Below, in pieces: positions 18,301 to 25,943 of a stretch of 64,000 nucleotides of DNA. Position 1 is the first letter of the stretch; every line of letters starts with the position of its first letter. The position numbers and the translations under genes are program-made. This DNA comes from JAWCQZ01 sp038869515 [NCBI: Halobacteria archaeon] (GTDB lineage: Archaea > Halobacteriota > Syntropharchaeia > JACQPP01): contig JAWCQZ010000004.1 of the NCBI GenBank assembly GCA_038869515.1, positions 62,001 through 126,000 of the forward strand. The letters run 5' to 3'. Under the pieces are notes generated by a model. That model was not told the origin of the DNA. It saw only the letters and a list, made by a program, of their open reading frames with translations, and did not search any database.

Positions 18301-18648
18301 ATGGCTCGGTTCAATGGAACTTTCGCGGAGTACCACCGGTTTATTGGACCGAGTATTCGAAACAAGATTCAATCGAAGACAAAACCCTTGAAAAGGAAAT
18401 TGGGGAAATGGAACGGGTCCTATTATCGGTGTCCGAAGTGTGGCAGGAAGTGCACGGAATTAGAAGCGGCTCACAAAAGGAGCAGGAAGACAATCATCGA
18501 AAGTGTGCTCGCGCGGCATGGTAGTCCAAATCGAATCGCAATCAACCTTGAAAAAGTGGAAGATGAGATTATGGTTGCGCACCTGCCGTTAACCCGGATC
18601 TTCGATTTCGTTTGTTCGAACTGCCATCGAAAATACTACTCTTCCTGA
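18301..18648 (+). CDS. HNH-like putative endonuclease
   Basis: 115 residues from ATG 18301; the frame is open back to 18148 but that part overlaps the divergent gene's promoter. A CPKCGRKC zinc knuckle is followed by ELEAAHKRSRKTII and, near the C-terminus, FVCSNCHRKYY. This order (Cys pair, LExAH, basic RSRKxII, CxxCHxxY) matches small HNH-type nucleases whose AH and CH histidines belong to the beta-beta-alpha metal fold. The gene and flanks (about 18150-18660) are clearly AT-richer than their neighbours, suggesting recent transfer. Substrate and role are unknown; a homing or defence nuclease is possible. Confidence 0.6.
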   Translation: MARFNGTFAEYHRFIGPSIRNKIQSKTKPLKRKLGKWNGSYYRCPKCGRKCTELEAAHKRSRKTIIESVLARHGSPNRIAINLEKVEDEIMVAHLPLTRIFDFVCSNCHRKYYSS

Positions 18649-18741
18649 TTGGGGTGGAGTAGAAGGGAATACGATGTCCGGTCACCCCGACCTTTTGTGG
18701 GTCGCTCGTCGGGCCGCGCTCTCGGCGCGAAGTTCCGGGCC

Positions 18742-18858
18742 ACTCGGAAACCCTCCCGTCCCGTCGGCGCGGGCCTCAATCCTGCGTGCCTGCGGCACGC
18801 GTGGCAATAACGGAGGCCCGCGCCGGTCCCCTCGGGAACTCTCTCGTTCTGCCGGGAC
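18742..18858. repeat. 117-bp dispersed repeat, copy 1
   Basis: Aligns without gaps to 63490-63606 at a constant offset of 44748; the right-hand 62 nt differ at only about 7 positions by eye. It folds on itself: 13-bp arms at 18765-18777 and 18813-18825 enclose an inner 7-bp hairpin (18784-18800). It ends about 20 nt before the acyl-CoA dehydrogenase TATA box. No gene is seen in this intergenic stretch. Confidence 0.8.
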
Positions 18859-18877
18859 AACGCCGCCGTATCGGAAG

Positions 18878-18887
18878 TTAGATATAT
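18878..18887 (+). promoter_or_regulatory. TATA-like promoter of the acyl-CoA dehydrogenase gene
   Basis: TTAGATATAT is centred about 27 nt before ATG 18910 with no Shine-Dalgarno between, as expected for a leaderless archaeal transcript. Confidence 0.6.
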
Positions 18888-18909
18888 CCTCTCCTCCCCC
18901 ATCCCCCCG

Positions 18910-20085
18910 ATGGCCGCCTTCGACCTCACCTCCGAGCAGCGCGCCCTTGTGGACCTCGCCCGCAAATTCGCCGCCAGGGAGATGCGGCCGGTGGCGGCCA
19001 AGTATGACAGGGAGGAGACCTTCCCCGAGCACATCTTCAGGGAGGCCCACAAGTTGGGGCTCCTGAACCTCCGGGTCCCCGAGAAGTACGGCGGGCCGGG
19101 CCTCGGCTGCTTCGAGGAGGCGCTGGTCTGCGAGGAGTTCGCGTGGGGATGCGTCGGCATCGGCCTCTCGCTCATCGTCAACAGCCTCGGCCTCAGGCCC
19201 ATCCTCGAGGGGGCCTCGGAGGAGCAGAAGCAGCGGTGGCTCCCCCCCTTCGGCAAGTCGCCCAGGTTCGCCTCCTTCGCCCTCACCGAGCCCGGCTCGG
19301 GGAGCGACGCGGCCGGGATGCAGTTGCGCATCGAGCCCGACGGCGACTACTACGTCCTGAACGGGACCAAGCAGTTCATCACCAACGGCGACCGGGCCGA
19401 CCTCGTATCGCTCTTCGGGACGATGGACCCCGCCAGGAAGCACAAGGGCATCACCGCCCTGGTCGTCGAGAAGGGGACCAAGGGGATGAAGGCATCCAAA
19501 AACGAGGACAAGATGGGGCAGCGCGCCTCGCCCACGACCCAGCTCGTCTTCGAGGACGCCGCCGTCCCGAAGAAGAACCTCCTCGGCAGGGAGGGCGGCG
19601 GGTGGCCCATCGCTCTCGCGACCCTGGAGCAGACCCGCCCCTGGATCGGCGCCCTCGCCGTGGGGGTCGCCCGGGCGGCGCTGGAGCATTCCATCGAATA
19701 CACCAAGCAGCGGAGGCAGTTCGGCCAGCCCCTCATCAACTTCCAGATCACCCAGTGGAAAATCGCCCAGATGGCCCAGGAAATCGAGGCGTCGCGCCTG
19801 CTCACGTGGAAGGCGTCGTGGAAGGTGGACCGGGGGGAGCCCGCCCTCATCTTCTCCTCCATGGCGAAGGCGTTCGCCACCGACACCGCGATGCGGGCCA
19901 CCACCGAGGCGGTCCAGATGTTCGGCGGCTACGGCTACGTCAAGGAGTTCCCCGTGGAGAAACTGATGCGGGACGCCAAGGTCCTCCAGATTTACGAGGG
20001 CTCCAACGAAATCCAGCGCCTCGTCATCGCCGAGACGCTCGCGAAGGCGGAGGGCTCCGGGGCCCCCTACCTGCGCCCCGGATGA
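18910..20085 (+). CDS. Acyl-CoA dehydrogenase
   Basis: 391 residues, full length for the family. It oxidises acyl-CoA to trans-2-enoyl-CoA with FAD and hands electrons to ETF. The N-terminal helical domain begins FDLTSEQRALV. FALTEPGSGSDAAG is the flavin/substrate loop. RRQFGQPLINFQITQ and MFGGYGYVKEFPVEKLMRDAK are signature segments, and YEGSNEIQR near 365 supplies the catalytic Glu of the short/medium-chain class. The next genes encode EtfB, EtfA and a membrane Fe-S oxidoreductase, its likely electron acceptors. It has its own leaderless promoter. Chain-length preference cannot be told. Confidence 0.95.
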   Translation: MAAFDLTSEQRALVDLARKFAAREMRPVAAKYDREETFPEHIFREAHKLGLLNLRVPEKYGGPGLGCFEEALVCEEFAWGCVGIGLSLIVNSLGLRPILEGASEEQKQRWLPPFGKSPRFASFALTEPGSGSDAAGMQLRIEPDGDYYVLNGTKQFITNGDRADLVSLFGTMDPARKHKGITALVVEKGTKGMKASKNEDKMGQRASPTTQLVFEDAAVPKKNLLGREGGGWPIALATLEQTRPWIGALAVGVARAALEHSIEYTKQRRQFGQPLINFQITQWKIAQMAQEIEASRLLTWKASWKVDRGEPALIFSSMAKAFATDTAMRATTEAVQMFGGYGYVKEFPVEKLMRDAKVLQIYEGSNEIQRLVIAETLAKAEGSGAPYLRPG

Positions 20086-20304
20086 TGGGGACGGGCCGGG
20101 AAATTGGCCGAGCGGGAACATCGATTCCCTCCTCGCCGCCCGGCAGGGTCTCTCTGACTGCGAACTTGCGGCGATTCCCAACTTCGTCACCGGAAAGAAG
20201 CGCCATCTCTTCTGCGCGGGTGGTCTGAGCCACCTCGACCGGTGGGAGAGGGCTCGGAAAGCGAAACCGGGGCCCTGATGGCCTTTTGACGACCCCTCAG
20301 GGAG

Positions 20305-20314
20305 GATTTTTAAA
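20305..20314 (+). promoter_or_regulatory. TATA-like promoter of the etfBA operon
   Basis: GATTTTTAAA centred about 31 nt before the etfB ATG. It implies that the Etf operon can be transcribed independently of the dehydrogenase gene; the 255-bp gap between them shows no other feature. Confidence 0.5.
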
Positions 20315-20340
20315 CCCTCCCCCTTTACCCAGAGCGATCC

Positions 20341-21174
20341 ATGCCCGTCAATGCCCTCGTCTGCATCAAGCAGGTCCCCGACACCGAGACCAAGGTGAAG
20401 GTGGCCGGCGACGGCAAGCGGATTGACCCCGAGGGCATCAAGTGGATCATCAACCCCTACGACGAACTCGCCATCGAGGTCGCCCTCCGCCTCAAGGAGA
20501 AGTTGCAGGGGTCGGTCACCCTCATCACCGCCGGGCCCGCCCGGTGCGAAGAGGCTCTCCGGACCGGCTTGGCCATGGGGGCCGACAAGGCGATTCACGT
20601 CAAGGACGACCTGGCCGGGGCGGACGGCTTCGTCGTCGCCCGCGTCCTCGCCAAAGCGGTCCAGGCGGCCGGGGCGCAGTTCGACCTCATCCTCGCCGGG
20701 AAGGCGGCCATTGACGACGACCTCTCCATCGTCCCGGTGGCTCTGGCCGAGGCGCTCAACCTCCCCAACGTGAGCACGGTCGTCGCCATCGAGGTGGACA
20801 CCGCCGGCAAGAAGGGGCGCGCCAGGCGGCAGATCGAGGGGGCCGAGGAGGTCGTGGACTTCCCGCTCCCGGTCGTCATCAGCGTCCAGAAGGGCATCGC
20901 GGTCCCCCAGGGCTCCAACCCCGCCCCCATCCACGAGCCCCGCTACCCGACCCTGCCCGGCATCATGCAGGCGAAGAAGAAGGAGGTCAAGCCGCTGACC
21001 GTCGCGCAACTGGGCCTCCCGGCCGACGCCCTGAAATCCCGGACCAAGGTCGCCGAGATGTCCCTCCCCCCGCCCCGCGCCGCCGGCAAGCTCATCGAGT
21101 TCGAGACCCCCCAGGAGGCCGCCCAGAAGCTCATCAAGGCCCTGCGGGAGGAGGCGAAACTGCTCCAACTATGA
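20341..21174 (+). CDS. etfB: Electron transfer flavoprotein beta subunit
   Basis: 277 residues. The opening NALVCIKQVPDTETKVKV is the conserved EtfB start. INPYDELAIEVALRLKE, LAMGADKAIHV and LILAGKAAIDDDLSIVP (usually GKQAID-DDxxQVG) follow, and the C-terminal ARAAGKLIE-like tail precedes a helix. With EtfA it forms the FAD/AMP heterodimer that takes electrons from acyl-CoA dehydrogenase. It is the first gene of etfB-etfA-Fe-S oxidoreductase, with 31 bp to etfA. The dehydrogenase upstream and the oxidoreductase downstream complete the chain. Confidence 0.93.
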   Translation: MPVNALVCIKQVPDTETKVKVAGDGKRIDPEGIKWIINPYDELAIEVALRLKEKLQGSVTLITAGPARCEEALRTGLAMGADKAIHVKDDLAGADGFVVARVLAKAVQAAGAQFDLILAGKAAIDDDLSIVPVALAEALNLPNVSTVVAIEVDTAGKKGRARRQIEGAEEVVDFPLPVVISVQKGIAVPQGSNPAPIHEPRYPTLPGIMQAKKKEVKPLTVAQLGLPADALKSRTKVAEMSLPPPRAAGKLIEFETPQEAAQKLIKALREEAKLLQL

Positions 21175-21205
21175 GCCTGTCGACAACGGGCGTGGAGGAT
21201 TCAAA

Positions 21206-22237
21206 ATGAAAAGCGTCTGGGTCGTGGCCGAGACCCGGGACGGCGCGGTCAAGCGGGTCACCTTCGAGTGCCTCACCAAGGCGAAGGAACTGGCCCAAAC
21301 CCCTGGAGGGGGGGGCTCCGCCCCCCCCTCCGTTCCGGTCCACCCCTCCCCCCCCGGTGGAGGTGGAGTCGCAGCGGTCCTCGTCGGCCCCGCGTCTCTC
21401 GCGGCGGGGCTCGGGGAATATGGCGCCCAGCTGGTCTACAACGTCGAGGACGCCAAACTGGCCAACTACTCGGGCGAGGCCTACGCCAAGGTCGTGGCCG
21501 ACCTCGCTAAGCATCACAGCCCCGACGTGATTCTCGCCGGGGCCACCCCTTTCGGCCGGGACCTCATGCCCCGGGTGGCGATGAAGTTGAACGCCGGCCT
21601 CGCGACCGACTGCGTGGAGGCGGGCTGGCAAGGGGACCTCTTCACCGCCCTCCGGCCGGTCTACGCCGGCAAGGCCCGCACCCGGATTGCGTTCGAATCC
21701 AAACCCGCGGTCGCCACCCTCCGGCCCAACGCCTTCCCCGCCCAGAGGTCGGGCGGCAGCGCCAAGGTCGAGAAGGTCGCGGCCTCCGTGGACGGGACCG
21801 CCCTCCGGGCCCAGGTGAAGGAGACGGTGAAGACCGCCACCGGCGGGACCGTCGAGTTGACCGAGGCGAGCATCATCGTCACCGGGGGCCGGGGAATCAA
21901 GGGGCCGGAGAACTACCCGCTCGTCGAGGCGCTCGCCAGGGAGCTCGGGGCGGCCTGCGGGGCCTCCCGGGCCGTGGTGGACGCGGGGTGGAAGCCCCAC
22001 TCCTTCCAGGTCGGCCAGACGGGAAAGACCGTGGCCCCCAACATCTACATCGCAGCGGGCGTCTCCGGCGCCATCCAGCACCTCGCGGGCATGTCCTCCA
22101 GCAAGTGCATCGTAGCCATCAACAAAGACCCCAACGCCCCCATCTTCAAGGTGGCCGACTACGGCGTGGTGGGCGACCTCTTCCAGATTCTGCCCGCCCT
22201 GACCGAGGAAGTGAAGAAGCAGAAAGGCGGCAAGTGA
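21206..22237 (+). CDS. etfA: Electron transfer flavoprotein alpha subunit, with in-frame insert
   Basis: 343 residues. The N-terminal domain starts [18 protein letters not shown]; the C-terminal FAD domain contains [49 protein letters not shown] and [12 protein letters not shown], the classic EtfA FAD signature. Family members usually pass from the first helix (KAKELA) directly to a strand such as AAVLVGP. Here about 22 Gly/Pro/Ser residues intervene, coded by a perfect GC palindrome (21305-21331) and its flank. The insert falls in a surface loop and keeps the frame, so the protein is probably functional. The gene ends 4 bp before the next start. Confidence 0.93.
   Translation: MKSVWVVAETRDGAVKRVTFECLTKAKELAQTPGGGGSAPPSVPVHPSPPGGGGVAAVLVGPASLAAGLGEYGAQLVYNVEDAKLANYSGEAYAKVVADLAKHHSPDVILAGATPFGRDLMPRVAMKLNAGLATDCVEAGWQGDLFTALRPVYAGKARTRIAFESKPAVATLRPNAFPAQRSGGSAKVEKVAASVDGTALRAQVKETVKTATGGTVELTEASIIVTGGRGIKGPENYPLVEALARELGAACGASRAVVDAGWKPHSFQVGQTGKTVAPNIYIAAGVSGAIQHLAGMSSSKCIVAINKDPNAPIFKVADYGVVGDLFQILPALTEEVKKQKGGK
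21305..21331. repeat. Perfect 12-bp GC hairpin inside etfA
   Basis: GGAGGGGGGGGC and GCCCCCCCCTCC flank a TCC loop: a perfect 12-bp stem inside coding DNA. The stem-TCC-stem core recalls the hairpins near 14048 and behind tRNA-Gln, so it looks like a mobile palindromic unit rather than native etfA sequence. Confidence 0.75.
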
Positions 22238-22241
22238 GTCC

Positions 22242-24278
22242 ATGGCGGATTTCTTCGGAATCCCCCTCCCGGCCGACACCACCCTCCCGGTCGCCGCCAT
22301 CCTCGCCTTCTTCCTCTCCATCTTCGGGTGGCGCACGCTCAAGGTCTTCATGCTGGTCCTCCGGGGCAAGCCCCGCGGCATCTTCACCTGGAACCTCCTC
22401 TCCTGGTCGGAACTGACTGAGCGCGTCAAGTCCCTCCTCGTCTACGGCATCGCCCAGAGGCGGATGTTCCGCGAGTCCTACGGCGGCATCCTCCACGCCT
22501 TCATCTTCTTCGGGTTCCTCGTCCTCGGCGTCACGGTCGTGGAGTTCGTGGGGGAGGGATTGATGGGGCCCGGGTGGAAGCTCCCGGTCGTCGGCCACAA
22601 CCGGTACCTCTTCCTTTTCGTGGACCTCTTCGTCGCCTTCGTCTTCATCGGCTGCGTCATGGCGGCGGCGCGGCGCCTCATCGTCCGGCCCGCGAAACTG
22701 AAGGGGAGCAACGTGGACGGGATGATCGTCCTCTCGTTTATCATCACCATCGTCGTCACCCTCGCGGTCGTGACCGCCTCCCGCATGGCCCTGGCGGGGT
22801 TCCCCGAAGAGGCCCGCTGGACCCCGGTCTCGTGGGAGCTGGGGGTCGCCATGGCGAGGACGGGGTGGACCCCGGAGATGTTCACGACCGCCGAGCACGC
22901 CGCCTGGTGGACCCATCTCTTCGCCCTCTTCGGCTTCCTCGCCTTCCTCCCCTTCAGCAAGCACTTCCACGTGGTCACCTCCCTGCCCAACGTCTTCTTC
23001 CGGAGCCTGGAGCCCACGGGCCGCATGCGCCCCCTCGACCTCCAGGCGGCGGGGGCCGACGACAGGTTCGGGGCGAGCCGGCCCGAGGAGTTCCCCTGGA
23101 AGGACCTCCTCGACTCCTTCTCCTGCACCGAGTGCGGCCGGTGCACCGAGCAGTGCCCCGCCTACGCCACCGGAAAGCCCCTGAACCCCCGCAAAATCGT
23201 CACCGACCTCCGGGAGAACTTGCTGGAGTCGGCGGGTTCCATCCTCGGCGGGAACGGCAACGGCCACCGGCCCGCCCTCATCGGCCCCGGCTTCACGACC
23301 GAGGACGAGTTGTGGTCCTGCACCACCTGCGCCGCCTGCGTCGAGGCGTGCCCCCTCTTCATCGACCAGATGGGCAAAATCCTGGAGGAGCGGCGCCACC
23401 TCGTGATGATGCAGGGCTCGATGCCCGCCGAGGCGCAGGGCGCGCTGCGGAACATCGAGGTCAACGGGAGCCCCTGGTCCTTCTCGCCCCAGGACCGGGC
23501 CAACTGGGCCGATGGGCTCGACGTGCCCCGGATGGCCGACGTCGGAGACGCCTCGAAAGTGGAGGTCCTCTACTGGGTGGGCTGCGCCGCCTCCTACGAC
23601 GACCGGAACAAGGCGGTGGCGCGGTCGGTCGTGAAGGTCTTGAAGGCGGCGGGGGTCAAGTTCGCCATCCTTGGCCCCGAGGAGCGGTGCACCGGCGACC
23701 CGGCGCGCCGCATGGGGAACGAGTATCTCGCCCAGACCTACATCCGGCAGAACGCGGCGACTCTGAACAAGTACAGGGTCCACACGGTCATCACCGCCTG
23801 CCCCCACTGCTTCAACTCCTTCAAGAACGAGTACCCGGTCTTCGGCTTCAACGCCCGGGTCATCCACCACGGCGAGTTCATCGCGGAGCTGCTCAAAGAG
23901 GGGCGCCTGAAGTTGACCAAGAAACTCGACGGCCACGCCACCTACCACGACTCCTGCTACCTCGGGAGGTACAACAAAATCTACGACCCGCAGAGGGAGG
24001 TCATCAAGGCCACCGGGCTGACCCTCGTCGAGATGACGCGGGTGAAGGACAAGGGCTTCTGCTGCGGCGCGGGGGGTGCCCGGTTCCTCATGGAGGAGCG
24101 GCTCGGGAGCCGCATCAACAACAACCGGGTGAACGAGGCGGTGGACACCCGCGCGAACATCCTCGCCAGCGCGTGCCCCTACTGCATGACGATGATGGAA
24201 GATGGGACGAAGGCGGTCGGAGTGAGGGAGACCCTTGTTCCCAAGGACATCGCGGAGTTGGTGGCGGAAGCGCTCTGA
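22242..24278 (+). CDS. Membrane Fe-S oxidoreductase (ETF:quinone oxidoreductase / HdrD-like)
   Basis: 678 residues. The first ~250 contain about six membrane helices like the NarI-type cytochrome b domain. Then come two [4Fe-4S] motifs, CTECGRCTEQCPA near 295 and CTTCAACVEACP near 360, and two cysteine-rich CCG-type domains (GCAASYDDR... and HDSCYLGR...CCGAGGARF). This architecture is known from HdrD-related ETF:(mena)quinone oxidoreductases. Placed 4 bp after etfA, it should take electrons from reduced ETF and pass them to a membrane quinone. A succinate- or lactate-type Fe-S oxidoreductase is less likely given this context. Confidence 0.88.
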   Translation: MADFFGIPLPADTTLPVAAILAFFLSIFGWRTLKVFMLVLRGKPRGIFTWNLLSWSELTERVKSLLVYGIAQRRMFRESYGGILHAFIFFGFLVLGVTVVEFVGEGLMGPGWKLPVVGHNRYLFLFVDLFVAFVFIGCVMAAARRLIVRPAKLKGSNVDGMIVLSFIITIVVTLAVVTASRMALAGFPEEARWTPVSWELGVAMARTGWTPEMFTTAEHAAWWTHLFALFGFLAFLPFSKHFHVVTSLPNVFFRSLEPTGRMRPLDLQAAGADDRFGASRPEEFPWKDLLDSFSCTECGRCTEQCPAYATGKPLNPRKIVTDLRENLLESAGSILGGNGNGHRPALIGPGFTTEDELWSCTTCAACVEACPLFIDQMGKILEERRHLVMMQGSMPAEAQGALRNIEVNGSPWSFSPQDRANWADGLDVPRMADVGDASKVEVLYWVGCAASYDDRNKAVARSVVKVLKAAGVKFAILGPEERCTGDPARRMGNEYLAQTYIRQNAATLNKYRVHTVITACPHCFNSFKNEYPVFGFNARVIHHGEFIAELLKEGRLKLTKKLDGHATYHDSCYLGRYNKIYDPQREVIKATGLTLVEMTRVKDKGFCCGAGGARFLMEERLGSRINNNRVNEAVDTRANILASACPYCMTMMEDGTKAVGVRETLVPKDIAELVAEAL

Positions 24279-24288
24279 TTTTTATGCG

Positions 24289-24330
24289 CGCAGAACTCTG
24301 ACCATCGCTACGCTCGGGTCGAGTTCTGCG
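24289..24330. repeat. 10-bp inverted repeat downstream of the Fe-S oxidoreductase
   Basis: CGCAGAACTC and GAGTTCTGCG are perfect arms around a 22-nt loop, starting 11 nt after the stop codon. Possibly a transcript-end structure. The following 100 bp are GC-rich with a gcgaagcgagc-type repeat and no gene. Confidence 0.6.
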
Positions 24331-24439
24331 GGGTCGCCACCGATGGCAACTTCGGGGAACCCCCCCGGTGCGAGCGAAGCGAGCGGAGGGCAGGATTCCG
24401 CGCCCCGCGCCCGCCGTCGCATCACGACCTGGCGCGGAG

Positions 24440-24604
24440 TCACTCTTCTCTTCGGAACTGCTTCCCGAACTCTTCCACCTGCTTCAGGAGGTCGGCCACC
24501 TGGGGCGCCAGCTGGACGGTGATGACCAGCTTGTTGCCCGTCAGTTTGGCCTTGACGACCTCCGAAGGCCGGGGAATCGCCCTGGACTTCTGGGTTTTGG
24601 CCAT
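24440..24604 (-). CDS. Small hypothetical protein
   Basis: 54 residues from ATG 24604. After a basic head (MAKTQKSRAIPRP) comes VVKAKLTGNKLVITVQL, a plausible beta hairpin, then APQVADLLKQVEEFGKQF, an amphipathic helix with leucine spacing. The frame stays open upstream, but that text is Arg/Gly/Pro-rich. It lies on the same strand as hisH, 28 bp beyond its stop, so it may share the transcript. Family unknown; composition is convincing for so short a frame. Confidence 0.55.
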   Translation of the reverse strand: MAKTQKSRAIPRPSEVVKAKLTGNKLVITVQLAPQVADLLKQVEEFGKQFRREE

Positions 24605-24632
24605 GGGGTTCCCGCCTGGGCCCCCCGGTATA

Positions 24633-25361
24633 TTAACCTTTCGCCGCCGACGAAACGAAATACGTCCCGAGCCCCTCGGAAACCCTCTCGTTCCTCCGGG
24701 GCGATGAACTCGCAGGATTGAGGCCTTTTCCCCGCTGCTTGGCCGCCAGATCGGCAAAATTTTCCAGAATCTTCAATCCTGACGGTCCCGACTTCTCGGG
24801 GTGGAACTGGACCCCGAAGAGGCTCCCCTGCTGCACGGCCGCGCACACCCTGCCTCCGTAGTCGGTGCTTCCGGCCCACTCCTTCCGGGCCTTCGGGACG
24901 CAGGCGTAGGAGTGGGCGAAGTAGAAGTAGTCCCCGTCGTTGAGCCCCTCGAACAGCGGCGATGCGCCTTTGAATTTCACCGAGTTCCACCCCATCTGGG
25001 GCACCGGGAGCCCTCCCCGGGGCCGGAGCCTCTTCACCGAGCCTTTCAAGAGTCCGAGCCCGCTGGCGCCGGGGCTCTCCTCGCTCCGCTCGAAGAGCAC
25101 CTGCATGCCGAGGCAGATGCCGAGGACCGGGGAGCCCCCATCCACCTTGTCGCGGATGGCGCGGGCGAAGGGGCGGAGCCCCCGCGCGCCGTCGCCGAAC
25201 GCCCCGACGCCCGGGATGATGAGCGCATCGGCGCGGTCGAGGGCCGAGGGCGTGCGGACCAGCGTCCCGCGTCCCGTCGCCTTCCGGCAGCCGTTCCGCA
25301 GGCTGGTGAGGTTGCCCATGCCGTAGTCGAGGATGGCGAGTTTCATGGTGGCCTGTGTCAT
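24633..25361 (-). CDS. hisH: Imidazole glycerol phosphate synthase, glutaminase subunit
   Basis: 242 residues from ATG 25361; a second ATG lies at 25346, but a TATA-like box 27 nt upstream favours 25361. MKLAILDYGMGNL is the HisH start. GICLGMQ with nucleophile Cys83, and FHPEKS with His187 and Glu189, complete the class I glutaminase triad. It supplies ammonia to HisF in histidine synthesis; no hisF is in the window. The expected fold ends near LENFADLAAK. About 30 further residues (from GKGLNPASSS) are coded by DNA resembling the 117-bp dispersed repeat, so the tail looks acquired. Confidence 0.92.
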   Translation of the reverse strand: MTQATMKLAILDYGMGNLTSLRNGCRKATGRGTLVRTPSALDRADALIIPGVGAFGDGARGLRPFARAIRDKVDGGSPVLGICLGMQVLFERSEESPGASGLGLLKGSVKRLRPRGGLPVPQMGWNSVKFKGASPLFEGLNDGDYFYFAHSYACVPKARKEWAGSTDYGGRVCAAVQQGSLFGVQFHPEKSGPSGLKILENFADLAAKQRGKGLNPASSSPRRNERVSEGLGTYFVSSAAKG

Positions 25362-25383
25362 CTCCGGAACATAACCCCCACGA

Positions 25384-25393
25384 CCTTTTAGCC
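25384..25393 (-). promoter_or_regulatory. TATA-like promoter of hisH
   Basis: On the minus strand GGCTAAAAGG, centred 27 nt before ATG 25361; it decides the hisH start in favour of a leaderless transcript. Confidence 0.5.
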
Positions 25394-25410
25394 ACGGGCA
25401 AAGGAGGGGG

Positions 25411-25824
25411 ATGGGCCTCCTCAAATTCTGCGCCGTCGCCGCCGGGATGGGTCTCGCGGTCGAGGGCGCCGCCAAGGCGCTGAAGCTCTGGGAGTTCGAC
25501 CCCGAGGAGCGCGAGATCGAGACCCCCTGGGGCCCCGTCCGCTTCCGCTGGGACTGGAAGGCCCAGGCGCTCCTCGTCTGGGGCGGAATCTACGGGCCCC
25601 TCGCCTGGTCCACGCGCCACTTGCCCCGGGGCGTCCAGCGGAGCCTCTCCTCGATTCCGGGGGGGCTGGGGGAGCGGGTGAACGAGGATGTCCGGCTCTG
25701 GACCTTCCCGACCCCCAACGGCGAGTTCCTCGGGCTGCCGAAGCCCTGGGGGCGGTGGCTCCTCACCCGCCTCTGGGGCGGGGTGGTGCCCGCGGTGGTC
25801 CGCGTCGAGAGGCTTCTCCCGTGA
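25411..25824 (+). CDS. Hypothetical protein with N-terminal hydrophobic segment
   Basis: 137 residues from ATG 25411, with AAAGGAGGGGG directly before it. The N-terminus (LLKFCAVAAGMGLAVEGA) is a short hydrophobic helix, perhaps a membrane anchor. The middle is tryptophan-rich (RFRWDWKAQALLVWGGIYGPLAW) and the C-terminal part has conserved-looking WTFPTPNGEF and PWGRWLLTRLWGG. I do not recognise the family. It is divergent from hisH and followed, with GTGA overlap, by a tiny Cys-rich gene, so the two form a unit. Confidence 0.7.
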   Translation: MGLLKFCAVAAGMGLAVEGAAKALKLWEFDPEEREIETPWGPVRFRWDWKAQALLVWGGIYGPLAWSTRHLPRGVQRSLSSIPGGLGERVNEDVRLWTFPTPNGEFLGLPKPWGRWLLTRLWGGVVPAVVRVERLLP

Positions 25825-25943
25825 AGTGCGCGGTCTGCGGGTGCGACACCGGCGAGGTCCGGGCCAGCGGGCGCGCCTACTGCGACCACGGCTGCTGCGG
25901 ACCCTTCGCCGAACCGGCTCAGGCCGGGGCGGAAGGGGAGTGA
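25821..25943 (+). CDS. Tiny cysteine-rich protein
   Basis: 40 residues starting at GTG 25821, which overlaps the previous stop (GTGA). The text VKCAVCGCDTG...YCDHGCCGPF has seven cysteines and a histidine in 30 residues, consistent with a zinc or Fe-S binding knuckle. It overlaps the 3' end of the convergent hydrolase gene by 25 bp. Translational coupling to the preceding gene is likely. Function unknown. Confidence 0.5.
   Translation: MKCAVCGCDTGEVRASGRAYCDHGCCGPFAEPAQAGAEGE

Noticed and set aside
20024-20233. 69-codon frame antisense to the end of the acyl-CoA dehydrogenase gene
   Set aside because: Overlaps coding DNA and its composition mirrors the sense codons.
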